In this document: positions 18,009 through 28,306 of the stretch, piece after piece
Position numbering within the stretch: position 1 is the first letter of the stretch
Layout of the letters: every line of letters starts with the position of its first letter
DNA from: Maribellus luteus
GTDB lineage: Bacteria > Bacteroidota > Bacteroidia > Bacteroidales > Prolixibacteraceae
Length of the DNA: 64,000 nt
Direction of reading: 5' to 3'
NCBI RefSeq assembly: GCF_003576475.1
Contig: NZ_QWGR01000003.1
Coordinates: 248,001 to 312,000 of the forward strand
Notes under the pieces: generated by a model
Told to the model about the DNA's origin: nothing
What the model saw: only the letters and a program-made list of their open reading frames with translations
Databases searched by the model: none
Position numbers and translations under genes: made by a program

Positions 18009-19712
18009 TTACCGGTCTACCGCATCCAATGATGAAACCAGGAATACCAAGGGAGCATTCCAATTAATGGCTGTTTCGTTGGTGGAATAACTGCACTCCT
18101 CGTCCACATACGAACGGGCCGGAAACTGACTTCGCTGCACTTTATCCTGGTCGCAGTCGGTAAACACGTTTGTATTCGGACCTCCTACCAGGTAGCCCGG
18201 CATGGGATCTTCCACCCCATCGGCAGAGGAAATTCGCTGGTGCGGGTGCATTGGCGATTTGGAACCAAAGCCGGTAACAAATGAATAACCCGTCGCGTTT
18301 CGTCCGAGGATGTAATCCAGGTCGTTTCTGGCAGATGCAACATACTTTTCATCTCCTGTTAAACGGAAGGCAATCAATTTTACCAGGCCATCGTTGACCA
18401 CGTCGGAGTTACTTCCCCACGCAAACCGGTCGATGCTGACAACGTACGGCGACTCTTCTTCCTTGCTCAGCAAAAGATCTGCATACGCAAGAAAATCCTG
18501 TTCCATCCCGGAGAACTCAGCCCGCTTTTCGGAAGTCAATAACGAGATCACTCCCAGCGTATTTACCTGTCTCCAGGTTGATGTGCCTGGTTGCTGATAG
18601 CTTTCCTTACTCTTTTCGAGGTATTGCGCATCTTTCGTCAAAAGATACATTTCAGCAGCTGCCCAAAACCACTCGTCGCTTAAGTTATTGTCTCCGTAAG
18701 CCCCGGTTTTGATATCTTCCGGTTGTTCGTACACCTCGTCAGGATGCCGGAGCGCCCACTGCCAGGCGTTCTGCGCACTTGCTGCCATTTCATCGGCCAA
18801 TTCAATCAGACTGTATTCGGGTAGAATGCGCGCCGCAAATGCCATCGTTGCTGCAAAGTCGAGGGCTGCAGCAGTCGTTTTATGAACAACATACCTCTGA
18901 TCGTTTGTTTCGGAAGGCATCACAAAGCCCACAAAATTCTTGGTTGTCAGCTTGTGGTAAACTCCCCCATCGTTGGGATCCTGCATGCTTAGCATCCATT
19001 TCAAGTTCACCAGGGTTTCGTCAACAATATCGGGCAATTCGTTTCCAGATTCGGGGATATTCAGGTTTTGTGACTGATGGTATGCTTTGTTCAGTTCGCT
19101 GCTCAGCAATAATGTATACGTGCTTATTCCACTGTTCACAATGTACTTTCCAAAGTCGCCTGCATCGTACCAGCCGCCCGCCGATGAAATTACGGTTCCT
19201 TTGGGCCGGTAACCGTCCACTGCCGAAACATGCACCAATACGGTCGTATCCGGATGCCCGGCTTTGCGGTGCCATTTACCGGCATAGGCTTTTTCCAGAT
19301 CAACACCACAACGTGCAAAATAATAAGACTTGAGCGCGGCATCGGCCAATTCTCCGTACAAGCGACCGGCAATTTTAAATGGATAGGAAACTTCTTCACC
19401 GGCACATAAAAAGTAGTCTCCGGGAGTGGTCAAATCTGAAAAATCTGCTACTTGAACAGTATCTCCCGACAATTCCCAATATTCCAGGGGACCGGTCTCT
19501 CCTTCAAAAACTACTTTTCCTTCCTTTGTTTTAACCTGAAAATCATCAGAACCAGTGCGCAGCAAGGCTAATTTGGCAGACGTAGTTATGTACCCCACCT
19601 GGTTAATCAGAATATTACCGGAAGGAGTTTGAACTTCTTTTTTACCACCACAGCCGGCCAGCAAAAGCACGCAAGCTGCAAGAAACACTTTTATAGGCGC
19701 TTGTACCTTCAT
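18009..19712 (-). CDS. Glycoside hydrolase family 9 lipoprotein (endoglucanase-like)
   Basis: 567 residues. The lipobox LLLAGC anchors the protein. An N-terminal Ig-like CelD_N domain (ILINQVGYITTSAKLALL) precedes the (alpha/alpha)6 catalytic barrel. GH9 signatures are SAGGWYDAGDFGKY near residue 190, with the catalytic Asp pair, MHPHQR near residue 490, and STNETAINWNAPLV near residue 550, with the acid Glu. The usual activity is endo-beta-1,4-glucanase or related beta-glucan cleavage; N-terminal-Ig GH9s also include exo-acting enzymes. It is not in a visible SusC/SusD locus. Upstream the sugar isomerase gene is separated by a terminator. Confidence 0.94.
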   Translation of the reverse strand: MKVQAPIKVFLAACVLLLAGCGGKKEVQTPSGNILINQVGYITTSAKLALLRTGSDDFQVKTKEGKVVFEGETGPLEYWELSGDTVQVADFSDLTTPGDYFLCAGEEVSYPFKIAGRLYGELADAALKSYYFARCGVDLEKAYAGKWHRKAGHPDTTVLVHVSAVDGYRPKGTVISSAGGWYDAGDFGKYIVNSGISTYTLLLSSELNKAYHQSQNLNIPESGNELPDIVDETLVNLKWMLSMQDPNDGGVYHKLTTKNFVGFVMPSETNDQRYVVHKTTAAALDFAATMAFAARILPEYSLIELADEMAASAQNAWQWALRHPDEVYEQPEDIKTGAYGDNNLSDEWFWAAAEMYLLTKDAQYLEKSKESYQQPGTSTWRQVNTLGVISLLTSEKRAEFSGMEQDFLAYADLLLSKEEESPYVVSIDRFAWGSNSDVVNDGLVKLIAFRLTGDEKYVASARNDLDYILGRNATGYSFVTGFGSKSPMHPHQRISSADGVEDPMPGYLVGGPNTNVFTDCDQDKVQRSQFPARSYVDEECSYSTNETAINWNAPLVFLVSSLDAVDR

Positions 19713-19837
19713 ATGATTCTGTTGTATAAATTTTGGTTTTTATGAAAAGTTCCGAAACCGGAAACTTGTTTGAACTTAGTTTATTTTAAGTCAACTACCA
19801 AGTTCCTTCGCAATTTTATCAACCCCTGCTTTACGAC

Positions 19838-19868
19838 ACAAAAAAACCGGCTTCAAATGAAACCGGTT
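19838..19868 (-). terminator. Intrinsic terminator after the sugar isomerase-like gene
   Basis: AACCGGTTTC pairs with GAAGCCGGTT (one T-G) around an ATTT loop, followed by a run of T. It separates this gene from GH9. Confidence 0.75.
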
Positions 19869-19892
19869 CCCCATTATTTTTCAAAATCTACT

Positions 19893-20798
19893 TTACACCA
19901 AAATTTTGGTAGTAAGATTAGTGATGCTTGTTTCAATTCCTTCAAAAGGTAAACCGTTGCCCTGGTTGTCGTCTTCAACAAAAAGGTACTTCATGCCAGC
20001 CTTTTCTCGGGCAGCATAAATCCGGTTGAAATCGATCAAGCCAGCCCCCACAGAAGTAATGTCGTCTTTTACGACGTCAAAATAAGGATCGGTCTGTTTG
20101 GCCATATCTTTGAAATGCAGTAACTGGAAGCGTCCCGGATACTTGTCGAACATTTCCACCGGATCCTGACCGGCCTTGGTAGCCCAATATAAATCGAGTT
20201 CCATGGTAATCAAACCGTTATCCATTTCGGGCATAAAAATATCGTAGTAGGGAACCACTCCATCCATGTTCGCAAATTCAAAATTATGATTGTGGTAGCC
20301 AAACTGAATTCCCACTTCCTTCATTACAGACGCCACCTGGTTCCAATCGGCAATCATCCGTTTGTAGGTTTCAATGTTGCGATCTTCGTCGTTTACCCAG
20401 GGCTGTACACAATATTTTACACCCAGCGCTGCATGGTCGTCCGCCATTTTACGGGCGTTTTCCATGGTTATACCAGCTGCTTCTACCTGTGTGTGGCTGC
20501 TGATAATCTGCATGCCTTTGTCTTCCACAATTTTCTTAAACTCGGCAGGTTCGTATCCGTAGAATTTGCCGTTGGAATAACCAGCCAATTCCAGGTTTTT
20601 ATACCCCATATCCGATACTTTTTGCAGCGAACCTACCACATCGGCCGCCATTGCATCGCGAATGGTGTATAACTGCAAACCCACTCCAAAGCTTTTTTTA
20701 TCGGGCGTAACAGCCGTAGTACATGCAACCGGGCCCAGCACCATTGCACCAACCGCTCCGGCAGCAGAAATTTTAAGGAAGTCTCTTCTATTTTTCAT
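19893..20798 (-). CDS. Tat-exported sugar phosphate isomerase/epimerase-like TIM barrel
   Basis: 301 residues. The N-terminus has a twin-arginine signal (NRRDFLKISAAGAVGAMVLG). The remainder is an AP endonuclease 2/xylose isomerase-like TIM barrel: GVGLQLYTIRDAM, NLELAGYSNGKFYGY, FGYHNHNFEF, MELDLYWATKAGQDP and HFKDM. The Glu/Asp/His metal ligands of the family are in these strands. Periplasmic proteins of this group in Bacteroidota are found in sugar-acid and inositol catabolic loci. The substrate is unknown. It is monocistronic, with a terminator at 19838. Confidence 0.9.
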   Translation of the reverse strand: MKNRRDFLKISAAGAVGAMVLGPVACTTAVTPDKKSFGVGLQLYTIRDAMAADVVGSLQKVSDMGYKNLELAGYSNGKFYGYEPAEFKKIVEDKGMQIISSHTQVEAAGITMENARKMADDHAALGVKYCVQPWVNDEDRNIETYKRMIADWNQVASVMKEVGIQFGYHNHNFEFANMDGVVPYYDIFMPEMDNGLITMELDLYWATKAGQDPVEMFDKYPGRFQLLHFKDMAKQTDPYFDVVKDDITSVGAGLIDFNRIYAAREKAGMKYLFVEDDNQGNGLPFEGIETSITNLTTKILV

Positions 20799-20941
20799 TT
20801 CATATAATTTTAATGGATTTTCGTTTACCTGTGATTTTTGTGTAAGCGCACTAAAAATAATAGATTCCCGTCACTAAACGAAAATACTCACCTAATTTTT
20901 AACTATATGCCTTTCGAATACTTCTCAAACATAAAGAAGCA

Positions 20942-23233
20942 CTAAAACGGGAAGCCCACACTTAAGAAAAAACGCGTTTTTGAATCGAGGTTGTTATCTC
21001 CAATAAGAAACTGCATCGGCCCAATAAGCGAATTATACTTTACCCCGAAGTTATAGCCCCATATATAATCAGCCACAGATTTGTCGGTAAAGTCGGTGAC
21101 CAAATCTCCAAACTTGTCGTTGATATTGCCTGCATTAACGCTTGCCGACAAATAAAGCCCTTTAACGATGCGGGCATTTAACTCAGCCTTGGCAAAAGCA
21201 AAGTTGTACGTAAATAACTCAGCCGTACTAAAACCAGCCATATCCCGGTAAATATCACGGGTATTAAAGCGTTCTCCTCCCAACAAAAACATACCACCCA
21301 CACCGGGATTGTCCGTATTAAACCCGGCATTCAGCCCCAACCCGAAAGTTAAAAAATCAGCCGTTGTTTTGTACCAATCGTAATCGGCCAATACCGAAGC
21401 ATACAATCCATCGTGCTCCGACAAGACATAATCAACCCCCTCTCCATGCAGTTCGCCGGTCCGCTTAACTTTTGCACTCAAAACATGCGATAAAGAAAGG
21501 TTCATCCTTACTCCTTTGCTTGGAAAATACAGGTCGTCAGTTGTATTCAAACGATAAAAGAATTTATAGCCCCACTCTTTGGTAGCATGCCGGGAAAATC
21601 CTGCCTCATCATAAATAGTTTTCAAATCCTCCATCGGGGAAATCCGATTGTATCTAAACATTCCATTTACTCCCAGAATATGGTTCAAGCCCGGAGAATA
21701 ATGAATTCCATACCCACCTTCGAGCGAAAAATACTTGTAATTTCCCAGCTCATTGCCACCAATAAACATGGGGTGCTTATAGTCGCTTAAATTGAAAAAA
21801 TAATGATTGGAGAACTTTTGCTGCCGCCCCAAGAGCTTGCTCATTTCGATACGAAGCGCCGGATTCTCTGAAATATGTGCTGTAAACAGTAGGCGCGACG
21901 AAGGCATTACCACATTCAGGAGGGTAAAGTTGGTGACCAGCCCTACTCCCATATCGTTGTCGTAATTCGGTGTGAACTTGAACATAACCCGCGGGTTTTC
22001 TTTCACATGAAAAACAAGGATGTAGTCGTTGTTATCCGGGCCTTTTTTGAGCGAAAAAGTAATCTTATCAAAATACGGCGATCCGTGCATGTATTCGATC
22101 GCCTCGCGAACATCGTTGTACGAAACCGAATCACCGGGTTCGATTCCTGATTTGGATTCAATGTAATCCTTCCCGACAAACTCAAGGCCTTCCACTTCAA
22201 TTCCCGCCACTTTTATTCTACGTGGCTGCCTGATCCTTTTCACAGGTTTAAGCTGAAGGTTCAGGCTGTCGGCCAGTGCTTTTAGTTCATCCAGTTTTTC
22301 GCGTGCTGTTATTTCTCCCAATTGCTGAATTACCGGCCCATTGGTAAAATCTTCCGAGCCATAATTGTACAGCTCAGGAACAATCAAAATATCCACTTTC
22401 TCGTTTTGCTGACGGGCATCTACAATTCCTGACAAAGCAATGGAACGCGAGAGAATTTCGGGCATGGTACAGAGTTCGGACTTGGTTACTTCTTCCGGAA
22501 AACCAACATACACTCCAATAATGATATCCGCCCCCATGTCAATGGCCTCCTGAACCGGAAAGTTACGCGCAACGCCTCCATCCACCAACAGCATCGAATC
22601 CATATCAACAGGCGTAAACACCGTGGGAATGGCCATACTGGCGCGAATAGCCTCGACCAGGTCGCCCGAACTGTGCTCAACAACTTTCCCCGATATTATG
22701 TCAACCGACATGCAGTGAAAAGGAATCGGAAGCTCATCAAAATCCTCTTCCGATGTGAGTGGCCACAGCAGCTCCGAGAAATAGGCTTCCAGGTGCTGTC
22801 CCTCAATCATCCCGGCAGGCAGTCTGATTTGGTTGTCGCTGATCGGGATTTCGAAAATATATTTCTGTGTTTCCTTTTTTTCTTCCATACTCACCTTCTG
22901 AAGAATCTCCTTATCGGTGAGCAGGTTGTTCCAGTCTACATTTTTATTGATCTCTGTAAGCTCCTCAACGGTGTAACCCGATGCATACAAGGCACCGATT
23001 ATGCTTCCCATACTTGTACCTGTAATAAAATCGGGCCTGATACCAGCTTCTTCCAGCACTTTGATTACCCCGATATGCGCCAGTCCTTTGGCTCCGCCAC
23101 CACTCAATACCAACCCAATCTTTGGCTTCCTGGTTGCCGATTCTTCTACCGACTGCGAATTCCCCCAAAAAGGGACAAGCAACAATATTGCCGGTACCAA
23201 TATTTTAAGAAAGTAATCGAATTTTATTTTCAT
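20942..23233 (-). CDS. Patatin-like phospholipase fused to POTRA and outer-membrane barrel (type Vd/PlpD-like)
   Basis: 763 residues. A signal peptide (FLKILVPAILLLVPFWGNS) is followed by a patatin domain. Its oxyanion loop is LSGGGAKGLAH, the nucleophile lies in GTSMGS (Ser74), and the catalytic Asp is in LLVDGG (Asp218). Around residues 340-410 one POTRA-like segment is seen (RIKVAGIEVEGLEF). The C-terminal half is a BamA/Omp85-type beta-barrel ending in FFLSVGFPF, with a terminal Phe. In PlpD such a patatin is carried through the membrane by its own barrel. Lipase or lysophospholipase activity is expected. Confidence 0.93.
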   Translation of the reverse strand: MKIKFDYFLKILVPAILLLVPFWGNSQSVEESATRKPKIGLVLSGGGAKGLAHIGVIKVLEEAGIRPDFITGTSMGSIIGALYASGYTVEELTEINKNVDWNNLLTDKEILQKVSMEEKKETQKYIFEIPISDNQIRLPAGMIEGQHLEAYFSELLWPLTSEEDFDELPIPFHCMSVDIISGKVVEHSSGDLVEAIRASMAIPTVFTPVDMDSMLLVDGGVARNFPVQEAIDMGADIIIGVYVGFPEEVTKSELCTMPEILSRSIALSGIVDARQQNEKVDILIVPELYNYGSEDFTNGPVIQQLGEITAREKLDELKALADSLNLQLKPVKRIRQPRRIKVAGIEVEGLEFVGKDYIESKSGIEPGDSVSYNDVREAIEYMHGSPYFDKITFSLKKGPDNNDYILVFHVKENPRVMFKFTPNYDNDMGVGLVTNFTLLNVVMPSSRLLFTAHISENPALRIEMSKLLGRQQKFSNHYFFNLSDYKHPMFIGGNELGNYKYFSLEGGYGIHYSPGLNHILGVNGMFRYNRISPMEDLKTIYDEAGFSRHATKEWGYKFFYRLNTTDDLYFPSKGVRMNLSLSHVLSAKVKRTGELHGEGVDYVLSEHDGLYASVLADYDWYKTTADFLTFGLGLNAGFNTDNPGVGGMFLLGGERFNTRDIYRDMAGFSTAELFTYNFAFAKAELNARIVKGLYLSASVNAGNINDKFGDLVTDFTDKSVADYIWGYNFGVKYNSLIGPMQFLIGDNNLDSKTRFFLSVGFPF

Positions 23234-23521
23234 AGCTCAAAAGAATAGACATTTTCCGGCGGTGCAAGGTTTACCAGCAGCCATCCGGATGAATCCTGTT
23301 TGCTGATTTTTTGCACAACTAAATTATAGCAAAATAAGGACACTTTATCCTTGTATTGAAGATTTCAAACAAACAATTGCCCCTGAAATCAGCTCAACTA
23401 ATTCGACTATATGTTCACAAGAAAAACATAACAGCGCGAGTTGCCAACTCCGACTACCGACATTCCCACGTTACAATTAGTTGAGAAACAGGTAGAGTGC
23501 CAAAAGCGGAAAATAGATCCA

Positions 23522-23920
23522 TCAGGGTTTCCAGGGCCACTTAACACAATCTTTCACCTCGGGAAACAACACAAAATCAGCTTTCCCTTTCATGGCGCAG
23601 GTTTTTACATCAAGGCCTTTTAGCAATTCCAGGGCGGCATTCATCGTTTTTCCACTTACCGACACATCATCCACCAAAAGAATACGCTTTCCTTGCAGTT
23701 GCCAATTGGGTTGAGCCAGGACTACAGGAGCTTCGTACCGCGGATTGTTCTGTTCGTCACGGTAGTTCATCGTGAGCACCTGTAACTCGGCATCCAAATG
23801 ATAAGCCACCATGGTAGCTGCCGGAACTCCCCCGGTTCCGATCCCGACAACAATATCAACCGGTGGAAAATCGATGGTCTTCAACCGTTTTGTGATCTCT
23901 TTAAATGAAAGTGGCACCAT
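23522..23920 (-). CDS. Phosphoribosyltransferase family protein
   Basis: 132 residues, short for the family. The PRPP-binding motif is RILLVDDVSVSGKTM, and the PPi loop lies in GIGTGGVPAATMV. The hood region that would define the base is reduced (NNPRYEAPVVL). It is possibly a purine/xanthine-type transferase, but the specificity is not readable. It lies 17 bases after the histidine kinase gene in the same operon. Confidence 0.85.
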   Translation of the reverse strand: MVPLSFKEITKRLKTIDFPPVDIVVGIGTGGVPAATMVAYHLDAELQVLTMNYRDEQNNPRYEAPVVLAQPNWQLQGKRILLVDDVSVSGKTMNAALELLKGLDVKTCAMKGKADFVLFPEVKDCVKWPWKP

Positions 23921-23937
23921 ATCCTAATCTCTTCTAA

Positions 23938-26900
23938 TTAAACCCGTTTTGTTCTTTTCAGGTGATGGTCTGAGCCTTTTTGACTGATCGGAATCTCGAT
24001 GTAAAAGGTGGTTCCTTTTCCGATTTCTGTTTCAAACCATATCTTTCCTGAGAAATTTTCTACAATGTTCTTTACAATGGCCAGGCCCAGCCCCATACCA
24101 CTTGTCTTGGTAGTAAAACTTGGGGTAAAAAGCTTGTGCCGGAGTTCGACCGGGATACCTGCACCGTTATCCGTGATAGCTATCACAGCCATATCTTCCC
24201 TCCGGGTAAGCTCCATGCTTATTTTCCCTTTCCGGTTATCGGGAATGGATTGTATAGCATTTCGGATGAGGTTAATAATCGCCCGCGACAACTGTTCCTT
24301 ATCGGCATTCACTTCAATATAATCGTATCCGTTGGTATGGAAAACAATCTCTGCCTGGTTGTAGGTTTCATACAGATCAATCATCTTCTGCAACTGCTCG
24401 GCCAGTTTGAATACCTGGTTGCTCGCCGTCGGAATCTTCGCAAAATTGGAGAACTCGGTAGCAATATTCGAGAGGTTATCAATTTGCTCAATCAATATGC
24501 TGGTTACACGGTCGAGGTGTTTGTTGTAGTCTTCGTCTTTCCCTTTCGCCCGTTGCAAATACTGGATGTTCAGCTTCATCGGGGTAAGCGGGTTCTTTAT
24601 CTCGTGTGCAATTTGCTTGGCCATTTCGCGCCACGCCGACTCGCGTTCCGAACGGGCAAGCAACTCGGCACTGATGGCCAGGTCATCCACCTTTTTGTTG
24701 TATTCTTTCACCAGGCTGCCAATTTCATCCTGACGGCTGTACGATATTGGTTCGTTTCGTTTCCCCAACTGCATTTTCTGCAGGTTTTCCTGGATCAGAA
24801 CCAGCGGCCTTGTAATCTGATTTGCAATAAATACAGCGGCAATAATACTGGCCAAGAACAGCAGTACGTACAAATTGATAAAGGCCACGATGTAAGTGGA
24901 AATTTCCTGACTGTAGGAATCCTGCTTGATGAAATAAGGCAGGTTTATAAAGCCAAGGTAATCGTTCCAGTCGTTTAACAACGGACGATAGGCTGACAAA
25001 TACGAGAGTGTCCCAATGGTTTCGGGCTGGAAATAGCTGATCTTGAAATTATAGAACACTTCGTAATAGGCCCTCGAGTTTATTCGTGGCGACACCAGGC
25101 CCCGTTCAAAAATCTCGGCACGTGACGAGGCTACCAACCGTCCGTTTGTTCCGTAAATATTAATATCGGTCCGGAAAATATTGGACAATTTGATCAACTC
25201 GCTTTGCAACATCAACGCCAGTTCAGGGGTAATGGCACGTTGATTCGTCAGGCGCATGTCAATCTCTTCGGCGATCGATTTCATTTTCTCGTTAAGATCG
25301 TCGCTGTGTTTTGTTTTGAACTGCTTTACATTGTAAAAGATGGTTACCAGGGCTACCACCAGCAACGAAACAAATACAATGGAAATGATCGCCGCCTGTA
25401 TTTTAAATTTCAGGTTAAAACTAAACCGGCGTTCGCGAAGTGTGTTGTTGCCAACCACCAGGATAAACAGCAACAAAAGGAAATAAAACACAAACAAATA
25501 CGGGAAAGCAATCAGGTAGTCGATAAAAGTCAGGAGTTCGCGGGTAACCACCACGTAATTGTTTTCCTGGGTATGAAAAACAAGGTGTTCGTACTTATCC
25601 TGTCTGATAAACGAAAACTCATCTTCAGAAGTCAGGTAAACATGCCCGTAATAATTGTAATTGTATTCGCCCGACTTATCCGTCAGTTCGCCTCCGTAAT
25701 ATTTTGCATACGAGAATTTCCTGTAAACATTCGACAGCACCATCGATTTATTGATCAGCAACTCGGGAAAACCAATGCCCTCAAACAAAATATCTGAATC
25801 CAGGTCAATGAATATTTCCACCCCAACGCCTTTGCCCAGATTGTACCTGAAACGCCCTGTATAAGACACCCGCCCGTTCATGTTGTCCATAAAATAGAAA
25901 TCGGTTCCCGGAATCTCGACGCCCTGATTTTCGATCAGTTCATCCATAAAGCTGGTACACTTTACCATAACATCATCGGGCTGCGTAATTAACTGGGTAG
26001 TATCGTTACACACATAAATATTTAGCAGGTATTTCCGGAAATAAGTGTTGAAATATGATTTTTCGATGTATTCGGCTACATCTTCTCCCTGGAGCAAAAG
26101 ACTCTGTATCGCACGGTCTTCTTTTATCCGTGACTGAATTTCGGCCAAAAAGACCTCGGCGGCAGGATCGCGTTCAGTTACCAGCTTTACTGCCAGCCAT
26201 TTCTGTTGCCCCTTTTCTTTGTTGCTGATCGTCTGATTAATTACCATCAGTGAATACACCGAAACCAGCGACACAAATACAATCAGGTAACTCAGGGTAA
26301 AGGTTTCCAGGTATCTTGCGCTTAACAAACTGGCGAGCATGGTACTGGCTACAAAAAGTATCAGCACGTAATAATACACCTGCCCAACCGCCAGCCACTG
26401 CACTCCGGACAGAAACAAAGCAATGATCAGCGAAAAAAGAAACAATTGCCTCAGCGGCATCCTGGTTCTGGCTTCGTCCACAATGCGTATGATAAAGAAA
26501 GTGATCCCCAGCAGCAACAAACCCACCGAGAAGATCCCCAGCACACTCTGAAACGAAATTCCGGTAATTTTATTCAACGCAAACGAAATGGTGGAGTTAT
26601 TGATCAGCTCACCGATCAGGTAGTGAACCATCAGGTAAAGCGATCCGGCAAACAACAGCAACAAACTGATTATCCCTTTTTCTGAAAGCGCTGAATTCTC
26701 TTTTAATTCCTTCAACCTGAGGTCGAGTGCAAAATTGTAAATCCAGAAAAGAAAAAATACCGCCAGTAAAAAATAATCGCCGAGCGACGGTAACCAGTAA
26801 TTAATGGCAAAAAAATCGGGCCCAAAAAACTTCAGGTGATAAAACACTTTGGGAACCCGAAATAAAAGATGTATCCAATATACAACAAAGAGGGCACCTG

Positions 26901-27636
26901 CCAGGGCACAAAGTTTCAGCACAATCGAAGCTTTTGTGGCAATAAACTCCCGCCTGAAATAAATAAGCAAAACGATCAGCCCCAATAAATAAATAAATCC
27001 GGGCGCATACAGCTGGTTGGTGGTACAAAGATATTTTCCGTAGGGCCACAACGAGAACAGAAAATTACCTTCGCAGTCGTACAGCACATAGGCATCGTCG
27101 TTTCGTTGCTCGTCAATGATATAGTCGCTCGGGATCTTGTAACTGCTGTAAAAGTTGTTTTGAAGGTACTTGTTTTCGAAGGTGTAGTTGTTTTTGATCA
27201 GCTGCAAACCGTAAATCCGGTAGTCGTTAACGATCATTGTATCAAGCAGGTAATAACCGTTGGGCAGCTCTGCAAAACCCGCCTTTTTATTGATCAACTC
27301 ATCCGGTTTGTCGTAAAAGGCAATCGAACGGTCGGACCAAAAAACAAGATTTGAATTCTGATACACCAAAAATCCAAAACCCGTTTCGCGGATATTGGTT
27401 TCCTTTTGCTGAAAAAACTCGTCCACCACTTCTTCAAACTCCAGCGTAGCCAGTTTTTCACCCAAATTATGAACGCGGTCTTTTAGCTCTTTTTCGTTTT
27501 CAATAAGCTTATCCTGAAATTCCTGAATAAGAGCAGTTTCGGGATGTCGTTTCAACAAACCGTTTTCAAGAACCGCAGCTGTAATCAGAATAAAGATTGC
27601 GACAAAAAGGTAGGTGTATTTATTCAGTTTCCACAT
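23938..27636 (-). CDS. Very large membrane sensor histidine kinase (NtrY-like core)
   Basis: 1232 residues. The N-terminus has one membrane helix and a periplasmic segment. Roughly residues 210-480 hold eight or more membrane helices in a polytopic block. A second extracytoplasmic domain, two further helices (about 720-790), a sensor-like domain and a final helix (about 910-930) precede HAMP. The kinase core has the H box MAKQIAHEIKNPLTPMKLN with His about residue 1011, the N box NLIRNAIQS, and the G boxes ITDNGAGIP and GMGLGLAIVKNIVE. No response regulator is adjacent. It starts 1 base after the rlmH stop, so it is cotranscribed with rlmH and the phosphoribosyltransferase. Confidence 0.93.
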   Translation of the reverse strand: MWKLNKYTYLFVAIFILITAAVLENGLLKRHPETALIQEFQDKLIENEKELKDRVHNLGEKLATLEFEEVVDEFFQQKETNIRETGFGFLVYQNSNLVFWSDRSIAFYDKPDELINKKAGFAELPNGYYLLDTMIVNDYRIYGLQLIKNNYTFENKYLQNNFYSSYKIPSDYIIDEQRNDDAYVLYDCEGNFLFSLWPYGKYLCTTNQLYAPGFIYLLGLIVLLIYFRREFIATKASIVLKLCALAGALFVVYWIHLLFRVPKVFYHLKFFGPDFFAINYWLPSLGDYFLLAVFFLFWIYNFALDLRLKELKENSALSEKGIISLLLLFAGSLYLMVHYLIGELINNSTISFALNKITGISFQSVLGIFSVGLLLLGITFFIIRIVDEARTRMPLRQLFLFSLIIALFLSGVQWLAVGQVYYYVLILFVASTMLASLLSARYLETFTLSYLIVFVSLVSVYSLMVINQTISNKEKGQQKWLAVKLVTERDPAAEVFLAEIQSRIKEDRAIQSLLLQGEDVAEYIEKSYFNTYFRKYLLNIYVCNDTTQLITQPDDVMVKCTSFMDELIENQGVEIPGTDFYFMDNMNGRVSYTGRFRYNLGKGVGVEIFIDLDSDILFEGIGFPELLINKSMVLSNVYRKFSYAKYYGGELTDKSGEYNYNYYGHVYLTSEDEFSFIRQDKYEHLVFHTQENNYVVVTRELLTFIDYLIAFPYLFVFYFLLLLFILVVGNNTLRERRFSFNLKFKIQAAIISIVFVSLLVVALVTIFYNVKQFKTKHSDDLNEKMKSIAEEIDMRLTNQRAITPELALMLQSELIKLSNIFRTDINIYGTNGRLVASSRAEIFERGLVSPRINSRAYYEVFYNFKISYFQPETIGTLSYLSAYRPLLNDWNDYLGFINLPYFIKQDSYSQEISTYIVAFINLYVLLFLASIIAAVFIANQITRPLVLIQENLQKMQLGKRNEPISYSRQDEIGSLVKEYNKKVDDLAISAELLARSERESAWREMAKQIAHEIKNPLTPMKLNIQYLQRAKGKDEDYNKHLDRVTSILIEQIDNLSNIATEFSNFAKIPTASNQVFKLAEQLQKMIDLYETYNQAEIVFHTNGYDYIEVNADKEQLSRAIINLIRNAIQSIPDNRKGKISMELTRREDMAVIAITDNGAGIPVELRHKLFTPSFTTKTSGMGLGLAIVKNIVENFSGKIWFETEIGKGTTFYIEIPISQKGSDHHLKRTKRV

Positions 27637-27637
27637 T

Positions 27638-28111
27638 TTAATCGTGATGGTATGGTTCGCCCTTTAAAATGGTAAATGCCCTGTAAATTTGCTCCACACA
27701 CAAAAGTCGCACCATTTGATGCGAAAATGTAAGCTTCGACAAAGAAATTTTTGAGCTTGCCTTTTCATACACCTCATCCGAAAAACCGTAAGGCCCTCCT
27801 ATTACCAAAATAAGCTCTTTTACACTGCTTAACATTTTCTGTTCCAGCAATTGGGCAAAGTCTCTGGAAGAATAGGATTTTCCTCCCTCATCAAACAAAT
27901 GTAACTCTTTGCCCGCCCCCAACCTGGACAAAATAAGCTCGCCTTCTTTTTGCTTTTGAAGGTCTGTCGTCAGGTTTCTGGCTTTTTTAATATCCGGGAT
28001 TACATCTATTTCAAAAGGAATGTAATGTTTTAGCCGTTTTAGATAAATATCAATTCCTTCGCGCAAATAAGCTGCATCCGTTTTACCAATAACCAACAGG
28101 GTAATCTTCAT
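27638..28111 (-). CDS. rlmH: 23S rRNA (pseudouridine1915-N3)-methyltransferase RlmH
   Basis: 157 residues from the ATG at 28111, the standard RlmH length; an in-frame ATG upstream would add 18 residues not found in the family. SPOUT methyltransferase motifs are LILVIGGPYGFSDEVYE (SAM knot) and KLTFSHQMVRLLCVEQIYRAF, and the C-terminus EPYHHD ends with the conserved His residues. It methylates helix 69 of 23S rRNA on assembled ribosomes. It is the first gene of an operon with the large kinase and the phosphoribosyltransferase. Confidence 0.97.
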   Translation of the reverse strand: MKITLLVIGKTDAAYLREGIDIYLKRLKHYIPFEIDVIPDIKKARNLTTDLQKQKEGELILSRLGAGKELHLFDEGGKSYSSRDFAQLLEQKMLSSVKELILVIGGPYGFSDEVYEKASSKISLSKLTFSHQMVRLLCVEQIYRAFTILKGEPYHHD

Positions 28112-28306
28112 TGTTCCAATACATTTGCCGGGATAAAGCTTCCGAAGTTGCATCAAATTGAGCAAATCTTATGCAATAACTAAGCTCTGTAAACTCCCAC
28201 TTGACATATAATTTTATAAATTTACAGTAAAAATAAGGGTATAATCCTGTTTTTGCATAGTTTTTGTAAGATTGCAACGCGAATGCAATATAAAAATTAG
28301 AACGAG

